NCBI RefSeq assembly: GCF_020037125.1
Contig: NZ_JAIQDG010000017.1
Location: forward strand, 62,001-126,000
Reading direction: 5' to 3'
Length of the DNA stretch: 64,000 bases
DNA from: Myxococcus sp. RHSTA-1-4
GTDB taxonomy: Bacteria > Myxococcota > Myxococcia > Myxococcales > Myxococcaceae
The position numbers and the translations under genes are program-made. The notes below the pieces were generated by a model. That model saw only the letters and a list, made by a program, of their open reading frames with translations. It searched no databases and was not told where the DNA came from. Shown here in pieces: positions 16,378 to 24,415 of this stretch (the stretch's first letter is position 1; each line of letters opens with the position of its first letter).

Positions 16378-18066
16378 ATGCGTCCTCCCAGTGATGCGGA
16401 CCTGGGGCCTGCGGGCGAAGCGGAGTGGCCGCGTTTGCGCAGGCAGGTCGAGTTCGCCGAGGGCTTCTGGCTTGGCTTCGTGTTCGCGGGCTCGCAGCGT
16501 CCGGTGGACGTGCTTCGGGCCCGCGTCGAGCGGCTCCTCCAGGGGCAGACACGCAGGTTCATGCGGCTTGTGCCTGCGACACCGGACGAACTCGTGGAGG
16601 TGCTCCCAAGGCTTCTTGAGCACTCCTCTGAGCATGTGGGTTGCATCTGGATTGAAGCCCTGACGCTGGACCCTGATGGTGTCGAACCCAAGCCCTGGCA
16701 GGACGCGTGGCTGAAGCTCGTTTCTCGCTTGAACGAGCGCCGGGATGCAGTGCGTCGCCACCTCCATGGGGGGCTGGTCCTGGTCGCTCCCTACGAGTTG
16801 AAGCCTCTTGTCCGTGAGGTGGCAATTGATCTCTGGTCGGTGCGGGCGCTTGTCATTGAGCTTCCTCCCATCGCGGAGCGGCAGGAACTCCCGGGTGAAA
16901 GAGTGCATGAAGTCTTGCCCCCGGCTGTTGTCGTCGAGGGGGAGGTAGACGCATTTCTGGCCGCCAGCGAAACTCAACGCCTCCTCAGAAAGGCATCGGG
17001 AGGATATCCGTCCGAACTCCGCGCTCTTCTCCAGGCAGTGGATGAGTTTCTTGCGTCTGGGCGACCAGGTGAAGCGCTTGATGCAGCGTGGCGTGCGCGA
17101 GAAGCAATGCGTGCGGCGCCTCGGAGCCAGTCAGCCAATGAGGCAGCCGCACTCTTCGCCTTGGTGAGAGCTGAGACAGCTCATGGTGACTCAGCGGCTG
17201 CGACGGATCACATTGCCGAAGCCATAAAGCTCCTGGGTAGAGGAGACAACCAGCAGCGTATCGCTTTGCTGGACGAAATGGGACGGCTTGCTCTGAAGCG
17301 TGGCGCCATTCAGGAAGCCAGCTTGGCATATGAGGAGTCGCTGGCCCTCCGGCACCGCCTGCGCGAGGCCCTCGGCGACACCCCCGAGGCGCTGCGCGAC
17401 CTCTCCATTTCCCTCAACAGGGTGGGCGACGACGAGGAGTCGCTGGCCCTCCGGCGCCGCCTGCGCGAGGCCCTCGGCGACACCCCCGAGGCGCTGCGCG
17501 ACCTCTCCATTTCCCTCAACAGGGTGGGCGACGTGCGCCGGGCCCAGGGCCAGCTGGCCGCCGCGGCCTCGGCCTACGAGGAGTCGCTGGCCCTCAGCCG
17601 CCGCCTGCGCGAGGCCCTCGGCGACACCCCCGAGGCGCTGCGCGACCTCTCCGTCTCCCTCAACAAGGTGGGCGACGTGCGCCAGGCCCAGGGCCAGCTG
17701 GCCGCCGCGGCCTCGGCCTACGAGGAGTCGCTGGCCCTCAGCCGCCGCCTGCGCGAGGCCCTCGGCGACACCCCCGAGGTACTGCGCGACCTCTTCATCT
17801 CCCTCAACAGGGTGGGCGACGTGCGCCGGGCCCAGGAGCAGGTTGCTGGCGCAGCAGCCGCGTATGAGGAATCACTCGTGTGTTGCCGTAAGTACCACCA
17901 CCTGCTCGGCAGTACACCGGACTCACTGCAAGACCTCACCCATGCTCTTGACGCCGCGGCTCAGGCTCGTGCGGCACTTGGGGATGACGACGGTGCCGCA
18001 GCCGCGCGCCAAGAGGCGCAAGCAATACGCGACCAGCTTGAAGCATTGTGCGCTCCTGGCGATTGA
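16378..18066 (+). CDS. Inactive-NTPase-like domain plus TPR repeats
   Basis: 562 residues from the ATG at 16378, preceded by GGAAAGGTGA. About 200 N-terminal residues contain RLNERRDAV, GGLVLVAPYELKPL and DLWSVRALVIEL, which match the pattern of NTPase-derived domains that have lost Walker A and often precede TPR repeats (iSTAND-like; this is my inference). From about residue 230 come TPR helices, including four nearly identical units and one diverged unit. A role as a sensor or scaffold paired with the upstream ATPase is likely. A GTG at 16369 is a weaker start. Confidence 0.75.
   Translation: MRPPSDADLGPAGEAEWPRLRRQVEFAEGFWLGFVFAGSQRPVDVLRARVERLLQGQTRRFMRLVPATPDELVEVLPRLLEHSSEHVGCIWIEALTLDPDGVEPKPWQDAWLKLVSRLNERRDAVRRHLHGGLVLVAPYELKPLVREVAIDLWSVRALVIELPPIAERQELPGERVHEVLPPAVVVEGEVDAFLAASETQRLLRKASGGYPSELRALLQAVDEFLASGRPGEALDAAWRAREAMRAAPRSQSANEAAALFALVRAETAHGDSAAATDHIAEAIKLLGRGDNQQRIALLDEMGRLALKRGAIQEASLAYEESLALRHRLREALGDTPEALRDLSISLNRVGDDEESLALRRRLREALGDTPEALRDLSISLNRVGDVRRAQGQLAAAASAYEESLALSRRLREALGDTPEALRDLSVSLNKVGDVRQAQGQLAAAASAYEESLALSRRLREALGDTPEVLRDLFISLNRVGDVRRAQEQVAGAAAAYEESLVCCRKYHHLLGSTPDSLQDLTHALDAAAQARAALGDDDGAAAARQEAQAIRDQLEALCAPGD
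17332..17865 (+). repeat. Near-identical 144-bp tandem repeats coding for TPR units
   Basis: Units begin at 17332, 17434, 17578 and 17722. The last three are 144 bases (48 residues) each; the first is 102 bases, missing 42 bases in frame at its end. They are almost identical in DNA, so recent expansion or gene conversion is likely. A more diverged fifth unit starts at 17866. Confidence 0.9.
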
Positions 18067-18168
18067 TTCTCTTCTGGGAATTCGGTTGACGGGCGGGTTG
18101 TTTCTCAAGAGGAGGAGATTGCGCGGGAGCCGCTCAGTGGGAAGCCCGCGGGGCCTACAGAAGAGCCA

Positions 18169-18792
18169 TTACTCCGCGCTTTTCAACGTCTGGATGATGC
18201 CTTGCTCGTTGTAGATGGTGCCGGTGGGGATGAAATCGCCATCGCGGCGTACCGTAACGACTCGGCTGAATCCGACATAGGTATACACAGTGCAGGCGCC
18301 GGAGGGCTCCAGGGAGAAGACCAGGGTGTCTGGCCACCAGCTCTCGCCCGCGGTCTGACTGAAGAAGTGCGTTGGGCGCCAATACTCAGGGTTGGTTTTG
18401 CTTCCACCGAGCACGCCTCCCAGGAAAAGCACCTCCTTCCTATCCGGCTCGACAGGGTCTCGAGGCAGATCGCACGTTCGCTCTGGAGCGCCAGGCGTGC
18501 CTTTGACCGGGGAGATGTGGCTGAAGAACCACTTGGAGCCCTGGGTCTCATCTGAGAAGTACGTTGCGCAGTAGCCCAATGGCCGCTCTCCCTGTGCGAT
18601 GTTGAGCATTGTGTCGCAGGCCGCATCCACCATGTCGTCGATGTCGTCATGCGGACCAACGATACGACCCTCGTAACGCACCGGCTTCATGGGCTCGTCA
18701 TGCACACGGATGCCGAGGTCGGGGGAGCTGGTTGTTGCGCAGCTTATGGCGCCTCCGAGTGCCAGTGGTGCAACCCTCTTGAGCGCTTTCAT
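18169..18792 (-). CDS. Lipoprotein, JAMM-like paralogue without the metal-binding motif
   Basis: 207 residues with AAGGGG before the ATG and a signal peptide ending near AISC. It aligns by eye with the protein at 19263: a GPHD segment, AACDTMLN, YCATYFSDET, then EVLFLGG. In the partner this last segment runs on into HSHP...S..D, while here it reads GGVLGGSKTNPEYW, so both His are lost. It is therefore probably a non-catalytic homologue, perhaps a decoy, regulator or immunity-like protein. It lies 17 bases after the lipoprotein at 18810 and is likely in one operon. The region is less GC-rich than its neighbours. Confidence 0.7.
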   Translation of the reverse strand: MKALKRVAPLALGGAISCATTSSPDLGIRVHDEPMKPVRYEGRIVGPHDDIDDMVDAACDTMLNIAQGERPLGYCATYFSDETQGSKWFFSHISPVKGTPGAPERTCDLPRDPVEPDRKEVLFLGGVLGGSKTNPEYWRPTHFFSQTAGESWWPDTLVFSLEPSGACTVYTYVGFSRVVTVRRDGDFIPTGTIYNEQGIIQTLKSAE

Positions 18793-18809
18793 GTCATCGC
18801 CCCTTTGTC

Positions 18810-19232
18810 TCAGCGGACTCCTAGAACCCGGCCCATGTTGTCAACTGCGTATACGGCTCCGCCATCGAGAATCTCGTCTTCGAGACCGCATCGCTTCAGA
18901 TCGGGGATGAACGCCACGAAGTAGAGAGTGTCGCTGGCCTTGAGGATGAGTGTTTCGTATGTGCTGCGGCGTGATAGGCATTGGGCCACGCGCTTGTTCT
19001 TCGCGTTGGTCTTGACCTCGGAGCCCGGAGGGAGGAATTCGGTCATGGCGACCTCCAGGGCGGCGGCCATGGGCCCCGTCAGATGAATGCCGTCCTCGAA
19101 CGAATCTGGGAACTCCACGCGCGCAGCTTCTTCAGGAGGCGCTCGCTCGGCCTTGGGGAGCTTGTGGTAGCCGAACAGCGAACAGGCGGTAAGAGGGAGG
19201 GCGAGGAGCGCGGTAATGAGGGCTCGATTCAT
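18810..19232 (-). CDS. Small lipoprotein, partner of the JAMM-like protein
   Basis: 140 residues from the ATG at 19232; a TTG at 19253 is in frame. The lipobox is LPLTAC. The mature part matches the lipoprotein at 41722: M..A..VAM.EFLPPG, then C..R..Y, D..FV....D...CG and LD.GA.YA.....GR.L. Both are encoded directly downstream of a JAMM-like gene, here with a 30-base gap. The function is unknown; the fixed pairing suggests a binding partner, inhibitor or cofactor. Confidence 0.75.
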   Translation of the reverse strand: MNRALITALLALPLTACSLFGYHKLPKAERAPPEEAARVEFPDSFEDGIHLTGPMAAALEVAMTEFLPPGSEVKTNAKNKRVAQCLSRRSTYETLILKASDTLYFVAFIPDLKRCGLEDEILDGGAVYAVDNMGRVLGVR

Positions 19233-19262
19233 GATATTCTCATTGGCTGGCAAAGGGGAATT

Positions 19263-20261
19263 TCAGGGGAGCCAGTCTTGTCCTTCAAACTTCTCGAAGG
19301 CGCCCCATTTGCCTGTTGCCTTGCCGATAGGAACCCAGGCTCCCTCTCTGAGCGCATGGACGAGACGATTGGAGTAATTGTATCTGTAGGAGAAACATAC
19401 GCCGAGCTTGTTCTTGTGGAACACGTAGAGGTGGCGCTCCCAGATGCGGCCCGTGCGCTTCTCCTGAATCTTTGAGACTCCATGCGGAGACCAGCCAGCG
19501 GGCCGGCCAGCTCCCATGTCCTGGGCGGAGAACTCTCGGTTGTGAGGATGGCTATGTGCGGGGCCCAGAATGAGTATCTCTTTCTGGGTCGGGGCGTTGA
19601 TGGTCATTGGGACGGTGCAGTGTTTGATTCCGTCAGGGCCGTCGCCGCCGATGTCGGATAGATAGCTGAGGTAGTATTTCTGTGTTTCGACCGCAAAGTA
19701 GTGGAGCGCGCAGTATTCCTTTCCAAGTCTGCCGTGGCCTGCGTCGGCTCCAGGTTGATTGCCCAGCAGTTCGCATGCATGGGCGGCGAGTTCCTCTGAG
19801 GTGTCGAAGGGGCCCGCTAGTGGGCCATCGACCTCGAGTATCCCACTGTCAAGCTCTCGCACCTTGATGTGCGGATTTGGTGCTGAGCAAGCCGAGCCGA
19901 GTTGCATCAATAGAAGGAGCAGTCCTGCTTGGTAAGAGAAGGAGCGCGTGTCCCCCGGTGACCACGGAGGGCCCGCGCAGGTCCTCGTCGCCACCTTCGC
20001 CGCAGACCTCGGCGGCCCGCGCATGGTTGGGGAGTCTTCGCAGGAGCTGCCGCTGGCCTTCTCGGCTTCCTCGAACAGAACCTTCATTCGCTTCATGCAG
20101 GCCGTCTCGCCGTCTTCGTCGAGCTTCCGCTTCGCGTCCTCCCTGTCGTTGATGACGTCCCTGCGGCAGCCGTCGTGGCCGCTCCCGTCCAGGCTCTCCT
20201 GCTGGTAGGTGCAGGGGTGGCATGGCCAGGTGCTCGGAGCGCGCCTCGAAGGTCTCACCAT
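19263..20261 (-). CDS. Chimeric protein with JAMM-like (HxHx6SxxD) domain
   Basis: 332 residues; the ATG at 20261 has a good AGGAAG site. Residues 1-105 form a Cys-containing, charged segment with no link to the rest. Then a hydrophobic stretch ending LMQLGSAC looks like the signal peptide and lipobox of the original protein, now internal. The C-terminal 200 residues carry YCALHYF and LGPAHSHPHNREFSAQD, a close match to the JAMM/MPN+ zinc-peptidase pattern also seen in DUF4329 domains. A deletion that fused two genes is the simplest reading. The next gene encodes its lipoprotein partner. Confidence 0.65.
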   Translation of the reverse strand: MVRPSRRAPSTWPCHPCTYQQESLDGSGHDGCRRDVINDREDAKRKLDEDGETACMKRMKVLFEEAEKASGSSCEDSPTMRGPPRSAAKVATRTCAGPPWSPGDTRSFSYQAGLLLLLMQLGSACSAPNPHIKVRELDSGILEVDGPLAGPFDTSEELAAHACELLGNQPGADAGHGRLGKEYCALHYFAVETQKYYLSYLSDIGGDGPDGIKHCTVPMTINAPTQKEILILGPAHSHPHNREFSAQDMGAGRPAGWSPHGVSKIQEKRTGRIWERHLYVFHKNKLGVCFSYRYNYSNRLVHALREGAWVPIGKATGKWGAFEKFEGQDWLP

Positions 20262-20782
20262 GACTTCCTCTTCAACAGAGGAGAATAGAAGAAGACGGCC
20301 CGCGCAACTGCTGCTTCCAGGTGGGCCGGCAGGGCCTGCCGGCGTAGGGTGTCCTCCGACCCGGGGCAGGTCCAGTCGTCATGAGCGGAGAGGCCATGCA
20401 GTCGTTCAGACCGAGGTGGAGGCCGGCACTTCCCGGCGGGACCGGATGCATACAGCGCTGCGGTACGGGCGCAGCGGGGAACTGGCCCGGAAGCTGCCGG
20501 AGTGGGGGTGCTCTTCGCTCAGGTGCAGGCAGGTCCCGAGGGAGCGGAGCAGCTGGTGATGCTCATCCGTTACCCGCTGATGGTGGGGGAGAAGGGGACG
20601 CGTGAGGCGGCCGGGTTCGCAAGCAGGGCCACACCCCTCCCGCACGCCTGTTGAAGTCCTGACGTGACACCTCCCCCCGGGTCACTTACGGCCCCCGCAC
20701 CACGGTGACACCTTGCGAGCCCGGAATTCCGGCAGCAAGACGCCGCCCGTGAGCTCCGGCCCAGGACCCTGGGGGGGACCGG
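20262..20782. promoter_or_regulatory. Divergent control region upstream of the injection-system operon
   Basis: 520 bases without a credible gene. A 19-base palindrome (arms 20325-20333 and 20335-20343) lies toward the left. GTGACACCT occurs at 20664-20672 and again at 20705-20713, 41 bases or about four helical turns apart, with GTCAC (20681-20685) making an inverted repeat with the first copy. They lie 70-120 bases before the first operon gene and could be operator sites. Confidence 0.45.
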
Positions 20783-21466
20783 ATGATCGACGAAGTCGAT
20801 CAGCGATTGAAGGCATGGGTGAGCCGCATCGCCGGTGAGGTCCCCGTGTTCCTCGGGGTGCCTGACCGCGAGTCCCTGGAGAAGGGCGTATGCCTCTATC
20901 TGCTCGAGCTGGGTCCCGCTCCGCCCGCGCGCGGCGGCACCCGTCCTCCACTGCAAATCTCCGTCTGCTACCTCGTCACCACCGGTGCCGAGTCCCCCGA
21001 GCGAGCGCACCGGCTGCTGGGCGAGCTGGTCTTCGCGGCCATGGAGGAGTCGGACTTCGAGGTGGACCTCACCCCCGTGGCCACCACCGTGTGGGCGGGG
21101 CTGCGAGTCGCGCCACGTCCCGGCTTCCGCCTGCGCGTGCCGGTGCGCCGCGAGCGCCCGCAGCCCGTCGTCCACCGCGTCCGCTTCCCCCTCGTGGCCC
21201 AGTCCGTCCCGGCCGAGGTGTTGCTCGGCTGCGTGGTGGGGCCCGGCGACATTCCGATTCCGGGCGCGCTGGTGGAACTGCCTGCGCTGAAGCTCACGAC
21301 GCGCACGGATGCCAGGGGTTGTTTTCGTTTTCCCCGCGTGCCGCCAGTGGCCACGCTGGGGCGGCTGGAAGTGCGGGCGAAGGGGGAGGTGCTCGCTCTG
21401 GGACCGGAGGCGCTCGCCGCCGAGCCACAGCCGCTGCTCATTCGCCTGCCGCTGAAGGAGGAGTGA
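20783..21466 (+). CDS. DUF4255-like (Pvc16-type) tail cap protein with carboxypeptidase-regulatory-like domain
   Basis: 227 residues. The first 120 (LYLLELGPAPPARGG, QISVCYLVTTGAESPERAHRLLG) match the DUF4255/Pvc16 pattern, the protein that caps the sheath in contractile injection systems. The C-terminal part, GCVVGPGDIPIPGALVEL and TRTDARGCFRFPRVPP, is a carboxypeptidase-regulatory-like beta sandwich. It is the first gene of the operon and ends one base before the sheath start. In related loci this gene is usually last, so its position at the front is a variant order. Confidence 0.8.
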   Translation: MIDEVDQRLKAWVSRIAGEVPVFLGVPDRESLEKGVCLYLLELGPAPPARGGTRPPLQISVCYLVTTGAESPERAHRLLGELVFAAMEESDFEVDLTPVATTVWAGLRVAPRPGFRLRVPVRRERPQPVVHRVRFPLVAQSVPAEVLLGCVVGPGDIPIPGALVELPALKLTTRTDARGCFRFPRVPPVATLGRLEVRAKGEVLALGPEALAAEPQPLLIRLPLKEE

Positions 21467-21467
21467 C

Positions 21468-22646
21468 GTGCCGAACTACCTGACGCCCGGCGTCTACGTG
21501 GAGGAGGTTCCCAGTGGGACACGCTCCATCCAGGGCGTGGGCACCACCACCGCGGCCTTCGTGGGCCGCGCGCCCGCCGCGGACGCCCGCTTGCATGAAG
21601 CCGTGGCCGTCAACGGCTGGGCCCAGTTCGTGAAGGAGTTCGCCCCACCCGGGACGCCGGGCACGCCGCTGGCGCGCGCCGTGTACGGCTTCTTCGAGAA
21701 CGGCGGCCGGCGCTGCTTCATCGTCAACATCGGCGACAGCGAGAGCCTCATCGGCGATGCACGCAAGCGCCAGGGCGTGGCCGTGCTGGAGGAGGTGAGC
21801 GAGGTGGCCATGGTGGCCGCTCCCGGCTTCACCAGTGCCGCGGCCTGGGACGCGCTGCTGTCCCACTGCGAGAAGATGCGCGACCGCTTCGCGCTGCTCG
21901 ACGCCCCCGAGGACGTGGACGACGTGGGGCGCCTCACCAAGGTGTCCACCGGCGAAGAGCGCGGCGGCCTCCGTCCACGCAACTCCGACCAGGGCTACGG
22001 CGCCTTCTACTACCCGTGGTTCTCCACGCCGGACCCGCTCGGGGACGGGAAGACGCTCGTCAACGTGCCGCCGTCCGGCCACATGGCGGGCATCTACGCG
22101 CGCACCGACGTCACGCGCGGCGTTCACAAGGCGCCCGCCAACGAGGTGGTGCGCGGCGCCCTGCGGTTGGTGCGCGACGTGACGCCGGAGGAGCAGGGCG
22201 AGCTCAACCAGGTGGGCGTCAACTGCATCCGCTACTTCCCGCGCGGCGGCATCCGCGTGTGGGGCGCCCGCACGGTGGCCGATGCCGCCAGCGAGTGGCG
22301 CTACATCAACGTGCGCCGGCTCTTCAACTTCGTGGAGGAGTCCATCGCCCTGGGCACCAACTGGACGGTGTTCGAGCCGAACGACGCCTCGCTGTGGAAG
22401 TCCATCAAGCGTGACGTGAGCGCGTTCCTGCTGCGGCTGTGGCGGGACGGGGCGCTGATGGGACGCACGCCGGCGGAGGCGTTCTTCGTGCAGTGCGACG
22501 AGCAGACGAACACGCCGGAGACCATCGACGCGGGGCAGGTGTTCGCCGTCATCGGCCTGGCGCCGGTGAAGCCCGCGGAGTTCATCATCTTCCGCATCGG
22601 CCAGCACGCGGGCGGCGCGGAAGTGGAGGAGGTGTCCAATGGCTGA
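21468..22646 (+). CDS. Contractile tail sheath protein
   Basis: 392 residues with family hallmarks: N-terminal YLTPGVYVEEVPSGTRSIQGVGTTTAAFVG, the GYGAFYYPW and DPLG segments, and a conserved C-terminal sheath core (RYINVRRLFNFVEESI and TNWTVFEPND). The sheath contracts to drive the inner tube through a target membrane. Only one sheath gene is present, whereas Photorhabdus-type clusters have several. The start (GTG) is two bases after the cap gene, and the end overlaps the tube gene by eight bases. Confidence 0.95.
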   Translation: MPNYLTPGVYVEEVPSGTRSIQGVGTTTAAFVGRAPAADARLHEAVAVNGWAQFVKEFAPPGTPGTPLARAVYGFFENGGRRCFIVNIGDSESLIGDARKRQGVAVLEEVSEVAMVAAPGFTSAAAWDALLSHCEKMRDRFALLDAPEDVDDVGRLTKVSTGEERGGLRPRNSDQGYGAFYYPWFSTPDPLGDGKTLVNVPPSGHMAGIYARTDVTRGVHKAPANEVVRGALRLVRDVTPEEQGELNQVGVNCIRYFPRGGIRVWGARTVADAASEWRYINVRRLFNFVEESIALGTNWTVFEPNDASLWKSIKRDVSAFLLRLWRDGALMGRTPAEAFFVQCDEQTNTPETIDAGQVFAVIGLAPVKPAEFIIFRIGQHAGGAEVEEVSNG

Positions 22647-23127
22647 TGCCAAGGCTCCCGAGGCGCCGCCGCCGGAGCAGGAAGCGGGCGCGCAGCCCGG
22701 CGCGCTGGTGGACCCGTTCCGCGCGTACAACTTCAAGCTGCTCATCGACGGGGTGAGCGAGGGGCACTTCACGCAGTGCACCGGCCTCCAGGTGAAGGTG
22801 TCCGCGCTGCACTTCCGCGAGGGCGGCGCCGGCCCCGTGGTGCGCCGGCTGCCCGGCCCCGTCTCCTACGGGGACGTGACGCTGCGCTACGGGCTCACCT
22901 CGTCACCGGAGCTGTGGGCCTGGTTCCTCGCGTCGGTGAATGGCGTGCCCCAGCGGAAGAACGTCTCCGTCCTCATGCTGGACATCGACGGGGTGACGGA
23001 GCGCCTGCGCTGGAACCTCAACGAGGCCTGGCCGACGGAGTGGAAGGCCCATCCGCTGGACGCGCTGGGCCAGCAGATTGCCATCGACTCGCTCACGCTG
23101 GTCTTCGAGTCCATCTCCCGTGGCTGA
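22639..23127 (+). CDS. Inner tube protein (T4 gp19-like)
   Basis: 162 residues. After a Pro/Ala-rich start come DPFRAYNFKLLIDGVSEGHFTQCTGL, then YGDVTLRYGLTSSPELWAW and WNLNEAWPTEWKAHPLDALG, all typical of the phage tail tube family. Hexamers of this protein stack into the tube that carries the spike and cargo. Only one tube gene is present. It overlaps the sheath gene by eight bases and the proline-rich gene by eight, showing tight translational coupling. Confidence 0.92.
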   Translation: MADAKAPEAPPPEQEAGAQPGALVDPFRAYNFKLLIDGVSEGHFTQCTGLQVKVSALHFREGGAGPVVRRLPGPVSYGDVTLRYGLTSSPELWAWFLASVNGVPQRKNVSVLMLDIDGVTERLRWNLNEAWPTEWKAHPLDALGQQIAIDSLTLVFESISRG

Positions 23128-24415
23128 GCGCACCCCTACACGCGGGCGCGCCGCCTGGGTTCGCGCCATGGCCCGGAGGATGAAGGCGTGGGCCGACTCC
23201 GTGCTCGCCGAAGAGGCGCCGCCCGGGCCCGACGCCCCGTCCGCGCGGGCACGCTCCGAGGAGGCCCCCCCGGACGCCGCTCCGGCCTCCCGGAACACGG
23301 TGGCCGCGCCCTCGGGGCCGGCCTTCCCACCGTCCGTCCCGGCGGGGAGCCACGACGGCCCACCGGAGCACTGGCTCCGGGACATCCAGGCGCGCCAGAA
23401 GGGGCCTCCCGCGGACTGGCTGGCGCGGGTGAGGAAGGGCGCGCCACGGCTCCTGGAGGGGCTTGCGCGTGAGGACCTCGGGGCCGCGGTGCCTCCCAGC
23501 CCGATTGCCATGAGGCCCCCCATGCCGGAGGAGGGCGGGCGCGTGTCCCCTGAGGCGCCGCCGCCCTCCTCTCGCCCGCCGGAGCGCGAGGCGCGTCGCG
23601 TGGCGCGGCCGATGGCTCCTCGACGCTCGCAGGGAGCGGAAGCGGGTGGAGAGGTGCGTGTGCCCCCGGTGTCTGCCCACGAGCTCCGTGAAGCCGAGGC
23701 TTCAGCGTCGCGACTTCCTCCGTCCCAGGCCGAGTGGGCCCGTCCAACGATTCCGGAGCCCGTGCCGGTGCCGCCAGTGCCGCCTGATTCATGGGGGCTC
23801 GGACCGGAGATGCTCGCCGCCTTCCGGGCGCCTTCCGCTTCTCCGGCGCGACGTTCGCAGCGGGCGGAGTCTCACCGGCCCGCCGCATCGCCCCCTGGTG
23901 CCCGCGGGGGCGAAACGAACGTGGTGGCCACTCCGCCCCCTCGCCCTCCCTGGAGTGAGCTGCCTCCCTTCGCGGATGGACCCTCCACGCCCCAGCTGCG
24001 CGCCGTTCCTTCATTGCCCCTGACGGAGGAGCCCGAGGCACCGGTGCCCGAGAAGCCGCTGCCGACCTCCGGGCTGCCCCGGATGCGGCTCCTCTTCCTC
24101 GACGGAGAGCCCGTCTCCACGCCCGAGCCCCGGGAGTCGCACCCCCGCGCCGCCATCCCGGCGGATGACGGTACGTGGGCCGGGGGCCAGTCCCTCATGG
24201 CCTGGGCACCGCGCGAGGTGGAAGCGCCTGCTCGGCTCGCCTTCCCCCATTGGGAGACCGCGCTGCATCCATCCGAGAGCACGCCCGTCTCCAGCGTCCC
24301 GGGGACGTGGCCCGAGCTTCCTCCCGCGCCTCGGGCGGAGAGCGACGAGGCGGTGGTGGAGCTGCGCGAGTGGGAGCGGCTCCGGCGGCTGGACCGTGAA
24401 CAGCGAGGCGAGTGA
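23120..24415 (+). CDS. Proline-rich low-complexity protein in the injection-system operon
   Basis: 431 residues from a GTG at 23120 overlapping the tube stop; ATG 23168 is an alternative. It is dominated by Pro, Ala, Arg, Ser and Glu and has no recognisable fold apart from a short basic helical start (AWVRAMARRMKAWADS) and a charged helix at the end (VVELREWERLRRLDREQ). The gene sits where tape-measure or accessory genes occur in related loci. It could set tube length, recruit cargo or bridge the baseplate; this is inference from position only. It ends in a TGATG overlap with the LysM gene. Confidence 0.7.
   Translation: MAERTPTRGRAAWVRAMARRMKAWADSVLAEEAPPGPDAPSARARSEEAPPDAAPASRNTVAAPSGPAFPPSVPAGSHDGPPEHWLRDIQARQKGPPADWLARVRKGAPRLLEGLAREDLGAAVPPSPIAMRPPMPEEGGRVSPEAPPPSSRPPEREARRVARPMAPRRSQGAEAGGEVRVPPVSAHELREAEASASRLPPSQAEWARPTIPEPVPVPPVPPDSWGLGPEMLAAFRAPSASPARRSQRAESHRPAASPPGARGGETNVVATPPPRPPWSELPPFADGPSTPQLRAVPSLPLTEEPEAPVPEKPLPTSGLPRMRLLFLDGEPVSTPEPRESHPRAAIPADDGTWAGGQSLMAWAPREVEAPARLAFPHWETALHPSESTPVSSVPGTWPELPPAPRAESDEAVVELREWERLRRLDREQRGE

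Noticed and set aside
17332-17865. Possible CRISPR or intergenic repeat array
   Set aside because: The repeats are in frame, code for TPR helices and have no spacers.
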